A stretch of DNA of 64,000 nucleotides from an uncultured Lachnospiraceae bacterium (GTDB taxonomy: Bacteria; Bacillota; Clostridia; Lachnospirales; Lachnospiraceae), in NCBI GenBank assembly GCA_910579685.1, contig CAJTVN010000014.1:1-64000 (forward strand), read 5' to 3'. The translations under genes and the position numbers were made by a program. Shown piece by piece: positions 17,657-25,191 of this stretch (position 1 is its first letter; every line of letters starts with the position of its first letter). The notes beneath the pieces were generated by a model. That model ran no database searches, had not been told where the DNA came from, and saw only the letters and a program-made list of their open reading frames with translations.

Positions 17657-18511
17657 TTACTCCGTCCATCCCACACTCATCTGCTCATCCTCCACTATCC
17701 TTTGATATGCCTGATCAATTAGTATGGAAATGCTTTCCTTTATACGCATATACGTGCTCTGATACATTTTCCACAGACACCTGGGAGTTGCCTTGCTCTC
17801 ATCCACCCTTGCGTCACGGCATACCGAATTGATTTGATAGTTAATACTGGAGCGAGCCATAGCCTCTCCATCCGGAGATTGGAACACGGCCCCCTCAAGA
17901 ATCCCCTCCCTTCTTGTGTAATTCAATAATTCCTTCTGTAATCCTTCGGGAATGTGGAGCCTTCTTTTCTGTCTGGAATTATGATATTCCAACTCCACCA
18001 CGCCTTTTTCCACGGCTTCCACTGTGAGCTGCGGTATCTCCTGAATCCGCATTCCCGCCCCTCCCAGGGTTTTAATCAGCAGATATGCCTTTTCCTTTCC
18101 AAGATGCTTTGCCGCCGAGAGAAGCCTTAGATACTCGGTGCGGGATAATTCCGGCTGGATATTCCCCTTTTCCCGACAAAAATCCTCCATCTGCCATTCC
18201 CGGTGCCCCAGGTATTGCATAAAGCTGTTCCAGGCAGACATCCGGTTATCAACCGTGGCGGCGGAAAACCCCTGGTTTTTCAGATAAGCCTTCCACTCCG
18301 GTCCTGTTTTATTTCCTATAGACTTCTCTTCCGGCAGATACTCATAAAGTCCCAGTAAAATTCTGCGGTAACTTTCCAGGGAGGAACGACTGCGTCCCTT
18401 TCCAGACAAATAGGAGAGATAACCCTCTATCCTCTCTTGTGTCAGCTGTTCTTTCCCTTCCGCCAACCTGCCTTCTTTCCCATTTGTTTCCATTCCCTTG
18501 GTATCCTCCAT
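17657..18511 (-). CDS. tyrosine recombinase-like protein lacking catalytic His/Arg
   Basis: A 284-residue protein with the SAM-like N-terminal core-binding domain (residues about 23-110) and a C-terminal tyrosine-recombinase fold. The first catalytic Arg is kept (GGAGMRIQEI, Arg155), but the His-x-x-Arg box, PHNLRHL in the neighbouring recombinase, reads PRCLWKM, and the second His region is not recognisable. A tyrosine remains at 269. It is therefore probably not a recombinase by itself and could be a DNA-binding or directionality partner, or a decaying copy. The start is uncertain: ATG at 18511 is used, without a clear ribosome site; 18493 is possible. It lies between the invertible segment and srr, in the same direction, so a promoter flipped leftward would transcribe it first. 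Confidence 0.75.
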   Translation of the reverse strand: MEDTKGMETNGKEGRLAEGKEQLTQERIEGYLSYLSGKGRSRSSLESYRRILLGLYEYLPEEKSIGNKTGPEWKAYLKNQGFSAATVDNRMSAWNSFMQYLGHREWQMEDFCREKGNIQPELSRTEYLRLLSAAKHLGKEKAYLLIKTLGGAGMRIQEIPQLTVEAVEKGVVELEYHNSRQKRRLHIPEGLQKELLNYTRREGILEGAVFQSPDGEAMARSSINYQINSVCRDARVDESKATPRCLWKMYQSTYMRIKESISILIDQAYQRIVEDEQMSVGWTE

Positions 18512-18572
18512 TTTCAAACAATACCGCAACAGGATGACGGAACCTCAGAAACGATGTCAGCTCCGAAAAGGG

Positions 18573-18590
18573 GCGGATTTCGCATTCCGT
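18573..18590 (+). repeat. inverted recombination site, left copy
   Basis: The sequence GCGGATTTCGCATTCCGT matches the reverse complement of the right copy at 16 of 18 positions. The arms (GCGGATT and ATTCCGT) surround an asymmetric TCGC centre, a layout like core sites of tyrosine recombinases. Confidence 0.65.
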
Positions 18591-18871
18591 CCCTGGCTGA
18601 TTCGTCCGTTTGTCATAATTCTGCTTATATTTTGATGAAAATAGGTGAGATCAGAAAAAAGGTGAGATTAGTTTTCAAAAATTAAAGGAAATTTTGAAGA
18701 TATCCTTAGAATAATCAGACGCCTTGGAATAAAATGATAAAAAAGGTTAAATTTTTAAAAGCCGCAGTCAAAAATCTTCCTGCGACTCTTAAAATTGTGT
18801 CCGGAAAAACCATTGCGCCAAACGCCGCCGCTTCCGGCCGCTTTTTGCTCATCTAAAATAGGAAAAAAGTA

Positions 18872-18901
18872 TTGAATCCTAATTGTCAGATGTGCTATAA
18901 T
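18872..18901 (+). promoter_or_regulatory. strong sigma-A promoter inside the invertible segment
   Basis: TTGAAT (18872-18877), 18-bp spacer, TATAAT (18896-18901) with an extended -10 TGC just before it. Predicted start is near 18908, followed by the inverted repeat ACTATA/TATAGT (18908-18925). It points right, away from srr, in this assembly. Confidence 0.75.
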
Positions 18902-18937
18902 TTGTGTACTATAAAGATATATAGTATGCAGCAGTGT

Positions 18938-18955
18938 ACGGAATGCGAATTCCGT
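18938..18955 (-). repeat. inverted recombination site, right copy
   Basis: ACGGAATGCGAATTCCGT is a palindrome with arms ACGGAAT and ATTCCGT around GCGA. It abuts the stop codon of the intact recombinase gene (18956). Its reverse complement is the left copy with two mismatches. Confidence 0.65.
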
Positions 18956-19801
18956 CTACATTACAAGTCCCAGCCGATTTAGCTGACGCACATGTTCTTT
19001 TCCTGCCGTCATCAAATAAATTCTTGTCGTCTCAATCGAACTGTGTCCCAATATATCCGCCAGCTTTACGATATCCCCATAGGCCTTATAAAACACGATT
19101 GCGAACAGGTGTCTCAAATTATGGGGAAACACTTTCGTACTTTCCACTCCCGCTCTGTGTCCAAGCTGTTTCATCTCCCGCCAGACCTGACGCCTTGAAA
19201 GCCCTTTTCCACTTCTTGTGCGGAAAATTTCTCCTGACCGGATCTTTGATTTCCGGGCGTAGGCCAACAGTTTACTGCACAGCTTTCCCGGAAGAAGAAT
19301 TGCGCGCATTTTTCCCTTCAGGTCAACTGTCGTGCGCCCTCGCCTGGCCGCCTCCACCGTGATATATGCCAGCTCGCTGATGCGGATTCCGGTAGCCCCT
19401 ATTGTCTCCACCACCAGCCCCAGCCTCTCCTTGCCGGTATGCCGGGCGGCTTCCAGAAGTCTTTTGTATTCTTCTCTTGCCAGATCCCTGGAATCCTCCC
19501 GAAATGCGCACCTTTGGATATGGAGGAATTTCACCCGGCATTCTTCTATACCGGCAAAACCGAAAAAGCGGTTCAGAGCAGCCAGCCTGGAGTTTACGGT
19601 GCTGGGGGCAAATTGCCGCTCCTGCAGACACGCCTTCCATTGTGTCACCAGTTCCTTATCCACCGCTCTGCCGTCCAGCCAGGCAGCAAAGAACCGGACA
19701 TTGCGCAAATATTTTTCTACCGTGGTCCTTTGACACTCCTCTTTTCTTAAAAATTCCCCAAATTCAGTGATCTTCTCCGCCGTCAGTACATAGCCGCTCA
19801 T
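18956..19801 (-). CDS. tyrosine recombinase, probable DNA invertase
   Basis: A 281-residue site-specific recombinase with all catalytic residues in place: Arg140 (GATGIRISEL), a Lys in the beta-hairpin (LKGKMRAI, 162/164), His227 and Arg230 (PHNLRHLF), His253 (LGHSSIETT) and the Tyr262 nucleophile (RIYLM). The N-terminal core-binding domain covers about residues 8-85. GGAGG precedes the ATG. It is small and has no phage or conjugation genes nearby. With a pair of inverted palindromic sites directly at its 3' end, a local promoter invertase is the most economical role. An integrase of a lost island is the alternative. Confidence 0.9.
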   Translation of the reverse strand: MSGYVLTAEKITEFGEFLRKEECQRTTVEKYLRNVRFFAAWLDGRAVDKELVTQWKACLQERQFAPSTVNSRLAALNRFFGFAGIEECRVKFLHIQRCAFREDSRDLAREEYKRLLEAARHTGKERLGLVVETIGATGIRISELAYITVEAARRGRTTVDLKGKMRAILLPGKLCSKLLAYARKSKIRSGEIFRTRSGKGLSRRQVWREMKQLGHRAGVESTKVFPHNLRHLFAIVFYKAYGDIVKLADILGHSSIETTRIYLMTAGKEHVRQLNRLGLVM

Positions 19802-19893
19802 TCTTTTTCCTCCATTGCTCGTAAGTCAACACCCCCGCAGCAAGCTGACGGGGCATCAAACTTGCAACGCAGCAGAGCTGCGGGGTATTGATC

Positions 19894-19951
19894 CCTGCGG
19901 CAGTCGCCAAATGTGCATGCAAGCATGCCCGCTTGGCTCGTTGCCCGCAGG
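19894..19951. repeat. nested palindrome in the spacer upstream of the recombinase gene
   Basis: CCTGCGG (19894-19900) pairs with CCGCAGG (19945-19951), and GCCAA (19906-19910) with TTGGC (19933-19937); GCATGC motifs lie inside. The remainder of 19802-20052 is GC-rich REP-like sequence with no reading frame that I trust. Confidence 0.4.
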
Positions 19952-20052
19952 AATAAAGTAAATAGTTTTCACGACTTATTTTACCTTATTTGGTAGTAAT
20001 GGAAAACAAAATATCTTTACGGAAAGCGTACAGGGTTCCCTTCGGGCATGAA

Positions 20053-21432
20053 TCACTGCAGCGCTCTCTTCTTCCAGCTTCCGAGCTTGTAAAAAAGGGC
20101 CGTGAGGCAGGCTCCGAGCACCCAGGAAATCAAAAGGGAGATAAAGATGCAGGCACTGCTTCCCCCCGGAAGCTCCGGAGTTCGGGTAAGGTAAGCGATT
20201 CCATAAGCAAGCGGGATCCGGATCGCCACGGTTGTTATCATGGAAATCCACATGGGAGTCACCGTGTCGCCGGCTCCCCGCATTACGCCGGAAAGGCATT
20301 GCGTGACCTCCATGGCGATATAGCCCACAGCCAGTATTTTCATCATATTAAAGCTGAGCTCTACCAGTTCGGGCGTCGAAGTGAATATCTCCATCAGATA
20401 ACGTCCGAAAAGCAGGATCAGGATCGTGATCACCGTCGAGGTTCCCACTGCAATGGCAGTTCCCTCCTTTGTCCCCTGGGTAACGCGATCCATACGCCTG
20501 GCACCGATATTCTGCCCGGCATATGTAGTCATTGCGGTACCGAAAGAAAATGCCGGCATCATGGCAAAACCGTCCACACGCATGACAATCACGTTAGCGG
20601 CAATAAACATCTCGCCGAAACTGTTTGTCAGAGACTGCACGACAATCATTGACATGGAAAAGATGGCCTGCGTTATTCCGGACGGCAGCCCGAGCCTGGC
20701 CAGACTTCCCATATAGTATTTTTCCGGAACCAGATATTTCTTCTCCATGTCAAAAATATCGCGCATACGGCAGAGCTTGATAAAGGACAGCCCAGCCGAT
20801 ACCCACTGGGCGATCACAGTGGCCAGGGCAACACCGTTTACCCCCATTCCAAAATATACCACAAACACATAATCCAAAACAATGTTGATTCCGGTAGCCA
20901 CCAGCAGATAGACAAGCGCCGATACCGAGTCCCCAAGTCCCCGAAGAATTCCTCCGAGTATATTGTAGAATGCACAACCCGCAATTCCGATAAACAGAAT
21001 CATCAGGTAAGACCAGCACCAGCCAATGATACTCTCCGGCGTATCCAGAAGACGCAGAAGGGGCATGGTCACAAACGGCGAGATCACCATGACGACCACC
21101 GTGGAGGCGAGCGTCAGAGTGATACAACAGCCAATGGATTTGGACAGCTCCTCACGCTGCCTTGCCCCAAAATACTGGGATACCATAATGCCTGCTCCCA
21201 CGGAAATTCCCACAAACAGAACCAGCAGAAGATTAAGAATCGGTCCTGCGCTTCCCACTGCAGCCAGAGCGTTATCTCCCACAAACCTTCCTACGATAAT
21301 ACTGTCCACCGTATTATAAAGCTGCTGAGCAATATTCCCAATCAGCATGGGAATGGTAAACGCCACAATCTGCTTTCCCGGACGTCCCTGCGTCATGTCG
21401 ATCGGTGCGAACAGCTTTTTGATAAATTCCAT
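20053..21432 (-). CDS. MATE family efflux transporter
   Basis: A 459-residue multidrug/toxin extrusion transporter with about twelve hydrophobic segments in two pseudo-symmetric halves, expected to export cationic compounds using a Na+ or H+ gradient. The N-terminal segment DMTQGRPGKQIVAFTIPMLIG and QQLYNTVDSIIVGRFVG are typical of the family. The ATG at 21432 follows GGAGGA; an upstream in-frame ATG at 21471 has no ribosome site. It is the last gene of a leftward run starting with the HIT gene, although a 66-bp gap before it could hold its own signals. Substrate unknown. Confidence 0.92.
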   Translation of the reverse strand: MEFIKKLFAPIDMTQGRPGKQIVAFTIPMLIGNIAQQLYNTVDSIIVGRFVGDNALAAVGSAGPILNLLLVLFVGISVGAGIMVSQYFGARQREELSKSIGCCITLTLASTVVVMVISPFVTMPLLRLLDTPESIIGWCWSYLMILFIGIAGCAFYNILGGILRGLGDSVSALVYLLVATGINIVLDYVFVVYFGMGVNGVALATVIAQWVSAGLSFIKLCRMRDIFDMEKKYLVPEKYYMGSLARLGLPSGITQAIFSMSMIVVQSLTNSFGEMFIAANVIVMRVDGFAMMPAFSFGTAMTTYAGQNIGARRMDRVTQGTKEGTAIAVGTSTVITILILLFGRYLMEIFTSTPELVELSFNMMKILAVGYIAMEVTQCLSGVMRGAGDTVTPMWISMITTVAIRIPLAYGIAYLTRTPELPGGSSACIFISLLISWVLGACLTALFYKLGSWKKRALQ

Positions 21433-21498
21433 TATAATGTCCTCCAAATTCTGTGTAATGTGTAATTTCAAAATCCTGTATCGTGTGTAATAGTCCTG

Positions 21499-22203
21499 TC
21501 AGCAGTACTGCTCGATTGCCTTTTCAATTCTTCTCTTTACCTCGGCGGCAATCTCCTTTGTCTTCCTATCTTTATATTCATCATAATAGATCGGCGGAAG
21601 GTAAATGACCTTAACTGTAACGGGACGAATGGAGTTCTCGTCAAAGGGAATAAACGCATTGATCAACGCACAGGGAACGATAGGACACTTTGCCTTTGTC
21701 GCACTCTTAAAGCTGCCTCCTTTAAAATCAAGAAGCTCGTTCCCTTTCCCGCTTCTGGTTCCCTCGGGAAAAATAAGAAAATTTTTTCCCTCTTTAACAT
21801 CCTGCGAGATTTTGTTTATCACCTGCATGGACTGTCTGATATCCTCCCTGTCCATGCAGTAGGAGTCGAGCGCTCTGATCACCTGCTTCAGCAGAATAAT
21901 ATTACCCGCCTCTTTCTTGGCCACAAACGCAAAGGGTCTCGGACACGATTCCAGAAATACCAATACGTCAAAAAGTCCCTGGTGATTCGGGAAAAAAATA
22001 AATCCGTCGTCCGGGGGAAGATTCTCAAGTCCATATGATTCGATGGTAACCCTTCCGGCTCTGTTTGCCTTCTTTGTCACCTTCTTTATGAAACTGTAGC
22101 TTTCAACATAAGAAACCTTATCACTTATTCCGCACCACCAGATACGGATAAAATAATAAGGAACCTTCCACAAAAGCCGTATCACCATTAACGCAATTCT
22201 CAC
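21499..22203 (-). CDS. plsC: 1-acyl-sn-glycerol-3-phosphate acyltransferase
   Basis: A 234-residue membrane-associated acyltransferase of phospholipid synthesis that acylates lysophosphatidate. The catalytic NH-x4-D motif is in FPNHQGLFDVLVF and the phosphate-binding FPEGTRSGKG follows. A hydrophobic N-terminal segment (MVIRLLWKVPYYFIRIWW) can anchor it. The start is a GTG at 22203 behind GGAGACAGG; an ATG five codons later is possible. It lies 17 bp after the fumarase beta-subunit gene. Confidence 0.9.
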   Translation of the reverse strand: MRIALMVIRLLWKVPYYFIRIWWCGISDKVSYVESYSFIKKVTKKANRAGRVTIESYGLENLPPDDGFIFFPNHQGLFDVLVFLESCPRPFAFVAKKEAGNIILLKQVIRALDSYCMDREDIRQSMQVINKISQDVKEGKNFLIFPEGTRSGKGNELLDFKGGSFKSATKAKCPIVPCALINAFIPFDENSIRPVTVKVIYLPPIYYDEYKDRKTKEIAAEVKRRIEKAIEQYC

Positions 22204-22220
22204 AGCCCTGTCTCCATCAG

Positions 22221-22775
22221 TTATTCTTCTTTTCGGTACGCCTGCGCCGCCGTCTCATACAAATCGTTTCCCTGCGTATCGATTACCACGATAACAGGAA
22301 AGTCCTTTATTTCCAGCTTTCTTATCGCTTCCGTTCCCAGGTCGTCATACGCAACCGTCTGCGAGCTGACCACAGCCTTTGAGAGAAGCGCTCCCGCACC
22401 CCCCACTGCGGCAAAATAAACGGCTTTATTTCTTACCACCGCCTGATGCACCTCTTTCGATCTTTTTCCCTTCCCGATCATGGCCCGAAGTCCCAAATCA
22501 AGCAGCTTTGGCGCATATTTATCCATTCGCCCTGCCGTGGTGGGCCCGGCGGAACCGATTGGGCGTCCCTGCCTTGCCGGCGACGGTCCCATATAATAGA
22601 TTACGCCGTCTTCCAGCGGAAAAGGAATCTTTCCGCCACTGTCCAATGCCTCATTCATTCTTTTGTGAGCGGCGTCCCTTGCCGTATAGATTGTTCCTGA
22701 CAAATATACATAATCGCCGCTCTTTAATTGTTCCGCCTCATTTTTGTCAAAAGGGACTGTCATATGTCTTTCCAT
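22221..22775 (-). CDS. fumB: fumarate hydratase class I, beta subunit
   Basis: The 184-residue C-terminal-type subunit of the oxygen-sensitive, iron-sulfur fumarase/tartrate dehydratase family, which interconverts fumarate and malate. The segments LKSGDYVYLSGTIYTARDAAH and YMGPSPARQGRPIGSAGPTT are family signatures around the substrate-binding region. The ATG at 22775 follows GGAGAGAAGGA; a GTG seven codons upstream is less likely. It starts 24 bp after the alpha subunit, and the two form one enzyme. Tartrate as substrate cannot be excluded. Confidence 0.93.
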   Translation of the reverse strand: MERHMTVPFDKNEAEQLKSGDYVYLSGTIYTARDAAHKRMNEALDSGGKIPFPLEDGVIYYMGPSPARQGRPIGSAGPTTAGRMDKYAPKLLDLGLRAMIGKGKRSKEVHQAVVRNKAVYFAAVGGAGALLSKAVVSSQTVAYDDLGTEAIRKLEIKDFPVIVVIDTQGNDLYETAAQAYRKEE

Positions 22776-22799
22776 CTGAATCCTTCTCTCCGTCACAGG

Positions 22800-23642
22800 T
22801 TAAAGTTCTCTCACGCAATGCCGGTTTACGTGGCAGCAGATATTTACCGCCACAGGCAGTCCCGCAATATGCGTCGGATAAGTGTTAATATTTACCGCCA
22901 GCGCCGTAGTGTTTCCTCCAAGCCCTCCCGGGCCGATCCCCGTCCGGTTGATTCGATCCAGAAGTTCTTCCTCCAGCTCCCGCACATAGGGGATCTCAGA
23001 GCGGCAGTTCACGGGCCTTGTCAGAGCCTGTTTGGCCATCAGGGCGCACTTCTCAAACGTGCCTCCGATCCCCACGCCGATCACCATAGGCGGGCAGGCA
23101 TTGGGACCGGCATCCTCTACCGCAGTGAAGACCGCATTCTTTACCCCCTCTATACCGTCCGCCGGCTTCAGCATAAAAACCCGGCTCATATTTTCGCTGC
23201 CAAACCCTTTCGGCGCAACCGTAATGCGCATCCGCTCCCCTGCCACGATATCGTAATAGATAACCGCAGGCGTATTGTCCTTTGTGTTCTCTCTGAAAAC
23301 AGGATCCCGCACCACCGATTTTCTCAAAAGCCCCTCTTCATATCCCCTGCGGACCCCTTCATTGACAGCGTCCGTCAGAAGGCCGCCTTCCACATGAACC
23401 TCCTGTCCCACTTCCAGAAAGACCACTGTCATACCGGTATCCTGGCAGATCGGAATCATATCCTCAGACGCAATTGCTAGATTCTCCTCAAGCTGACCCA
23501 AAATCTGTCTGCCAAGCGGTGATTCCTCCCTTTTCGCTGCCTCGCCCAAAGCAGACTTCATATCCTCCGATAGGAAATGGTTCGCCTCGATACACATTTC
23601 TTTTATCGCTTCCGCTATTTCATCCACATGAATGCTTCTCAT
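22800..23642 (-). CDS. fumA: fumarate hydratase class I, alpha subunit
   Basis: The 280-residue N-terminal-type subunit carrying the [4Fe-4S] cluster of class I fumarase. Candidate cluster cysteines are in PICQDTGM, NACPPMVIG and EKCALMAK. The order alpha then beta on one transcript is usual in clostridia, where the enzyme serves the reductive or oxidative branch between malate and fumarate. It begins 5 bp after the HIT gene ends, implying co-transcription. Confidence 0.94.
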   Translation of the reverse strand: MRSIHVDEIAEAIKEMCIEANHFLSEDMKSALGEAAKREESPLGRQILGQLEENLAIASEDMIPICQDTGMTVVFLEVGQEVHVEGGLLTDAVNEGVRRGYEEGLLRKSVVRDPVFRENTKDNTPAVIYYDIVAGERMRITVAPKGFGSENMSRVFMLKPADGIEGVKNAVFTAVEDAGPNACPPMVIGVGIGGTFEKCALMAKQALTRPVNCRSEIPYVRELEEELLDRINRTGIGPGGLGGNTTALAVNINTYPTHIAGLPVAVNICCHVNRHCVREL

Positions 23643-23647
23643 ATTCT

Positions 23648-24058
23648 TTACCCTGTAATTATATCCTTAATCTCTTCCAGTTCCTCGCCGGATACGCTGC
23701 CCGCCTTGCCGCTTATCACCTGTCCGTCATCCCGGTAGCGGGGAATCAAATGCATGTGGAAATGAAAGACGCTCTGTCCCGCCACTTCCTCATTGTTCTG
23801 CAGAAGGTTAAAGCCGTCGCAGTGCAGCTTCTGTGTCATCTGAACGGTCATCCTTTTCGCAAGCTTCATCACATCCCCCGCCGCATCCTCTGGGAGCTCA
23901 TAAATATTTCTGTAATGTTCCTTTGGTAGAATCAGGGCGTGGCCTCTGGTAACCGGCCCCAAATCCAGAATCACCCGGAACCTCTCATCCTCATAAATCG
24001 TTTTCGAGGGGATCTCCCCTGCCGCTATCCTGCAAAAAATACAGTTTTCATCTCTCAT
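23648..24058 (-). CDS. HIT family nucleotide-binding protein
   Basis: A 136-residue histidine-triad hydrolase. The triad HFHMHLIPRY places His99, His101 and His103, and the zinc-like CIFCRIAAGEIPSKTIYED start is typical of the Hint/HinT branch that hydrolyses AMP-lysine or similar adenylate phosphoramidates. It is the first gene of the run into fumarase. Confidence 0.93.
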   Translation of the reverse strand: MRDENCIFCRIAAGEIPSKTIYEDERFRVILDLGPVTRGHALILPKEHYRNIYELPEDAAGDVMKLAKRMTVQMTQKLHCDGFNLLQNNEEVAGQSVFHFHMHLIPRYRDDGQVISGKAGSVSGEELEEIKDIITG

Positions 24059-24111
24059 AAATTTCTCTCCTTTCCCGGGTGGTAAATTTATACATGAATC
24101 GGGATTTTGCG

Positions 24112-25119
24112 CTAAAAAGCTTTTTCCATAAAGGCAAACGCCTGATCCAGCGTTCTAAGGATGCGGAAGTCTCCCTTCATCTTCATCGCCCCTCCCATAA
24201 AAGCTCTCTGGAAGGTCATCCTTGCATATATGATATCATCCATTGTCTCCCTTTTTACCTGGATTTCCACATCACAGAAGCTTACGCTTCCATAATACAG
24301 CTTGCTCTCAGCGCCGTTAATCTCTATAATAAGCGGCTTCCGCTTGCCCTCGATTTGAATCTTGTACACCGCTTTAAAACCAGGCTGAGGAACAAAATGA
24401 GCTTTAAAATCGCTGATATATTCTTCCTCTCCATCCTCCGATTCATCATTATCCATCATATCCCTGAAAAAATTGGTCAGCTCCTGGATATCCTCCTTCT
24501 GCCTGCGGACATAGCTGTCATCCGCCGCATATCTTGAAAGCTGCTCCGATTCCTGGGGGGTGAGAACCACGTTCTGCGTGATGGAAACCATCTGCTTGAC
24601 TGCCTGATTGCTGGCCGGGAAGCTGGCAATCTTCTGGTTGATCGTACGGTACATGTTTTCCGCTTTTTTTTCTATGATTTTGTTGTATTCCTCATTGGTT
24701 TCAAAAACAGAGGTATCGGCAATATAGCCGCAGATTCCGCTGCAGGGAAGGCCGCCCAGGATCTCCCAGGCGCTTGACAGATTCAGCTTTCCTTCCCGCT
24801 CTCCGTAGGTAGTTGACATTACCACAGGGCACATATAGGTTCTTGAAATCTTTTCCTTGTCTCCATACAGCCAGCAGGAATCAAGAAACTGCTGCATATA
24901 TCCGCCGATTCCATACCACTCCACCGTTGTTGCAAGGATAATGCCGTCGGCCTCTTTCAGTGTCTGAGGCAGGGTCGTTATACTGTTTTTGGCTTCATAA
25001 AGGTTGAACCGCTTCACTGACACGTGAAGTTCATCCAGAACCTCCTGCATCTTGTTGATCACATACAAAGTGGGGTCGTCCATCAGGCCTCTTCCGCCGT
25101 AATAAATATATATTTTCAT
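24112..25119 (-). CDS. flavodoxin-like NAD(P)H:FMN reductase fused to an SCP2 domain
   Basis: A 335-residue protein. Residues 1 to about 170 look like an NADPH-dependent FMN reductase/flavodoxin fold (MKIYIYYGGRG, ADGIILATTVEWYGIGGYMQ, CPVVMSTTYGERE). Residues about 240-335 resemble a sterol-carrier-protein-2 lipid-binding domain (PLIIEINGAESKLYYGSVS, then MKMKGDFRILRTLDQAF). A redox enzyme acting on a lipophilic substrate is a reasonable guess, no more. The ATG at 25119 is behind GGACAGG. It has its own promoter at 25163-25191 and is not part of the Tad operon. Confidence 0.8.
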   Translation of the reverse strand: MKIYIYYGGRGLMDDPTLYVINKMQEVLDELHVSVKRFNLYEAKNSITTLPQTLKEADGIILATTVEWYGIGGYMQQFLDSCWLYGDKEKISRTYMCPVVMSTTYGEREGKLNLSSAWEILGGLPCSGICGYIADTSVFETNEEYNKIIEKKAENMYRTINQKIASFPASNQAVKQMVSITQNVVLTPQESEQLSRYAADDSYVRRQKEDIQELTNFFRDMMDNDESEDGEEEYISDFKAHFVPQPGFKAVYKIQIEGKRKPLIIEINGAESKLYYGSVSFCDVEIQVKRETMDDIIYARMTFQRAFMGGAMKMKGDFRILRTLDQAFAFMEKAF

Positions 25120-25162
25120 ACCAGCCTGTCCTTTCACTTGTTTTTCAACGCCTGTTCTATAT

Positions 25163-25191
25163 AGTATAAAGCGGATTTTATCATCTGTAAA
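25163..25191 (-). promoter_or_regulatory. sigma-A promoter of the flavodoxin-SCP2 gene
   Basis: TTTACA (25191-25186), 17-bp spacer, TATACT (25168-25163). The -35 box lies inside the last codons of the FHA gene. Predicted start is near 25156. Confidence 0.7.

Larger units (their letters stand above)
18512..18955. other. candidate invertible promoter segment between two recombinase genes
   Basis: The roughly 440-bp spacer holds two 18-bp palindromic sites in inverted orientation (18573-18590 and 18938-18955). They match at 16 of 18 positions, including 12 in a row. They bound 347 bp of AT-rich sequence with a strong rightward promoter at 18872-18901. A weak leftward candidate (TTGAAA, 17 bp, TCTGAT) is at 18678-18650. 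In the orientation shown the strong promoter fires toward the 3' end of the intact recombinase gene, antisense to it. Inversion would aim it at the degenerate recombinase gene and srr. No coding sequence is seen. Switching itself is inference. Confidence 0.65.

Noticed and set aside
17657..19801. Prophage or integrative element suggested by two integrase-like genes
   Set aside because: No phage, conjugation, replication or cargo genes accompany them, no tRNA end is duplicated nearby, and the inverted palindromic sites fit a local invertase better. A past island remains possible.
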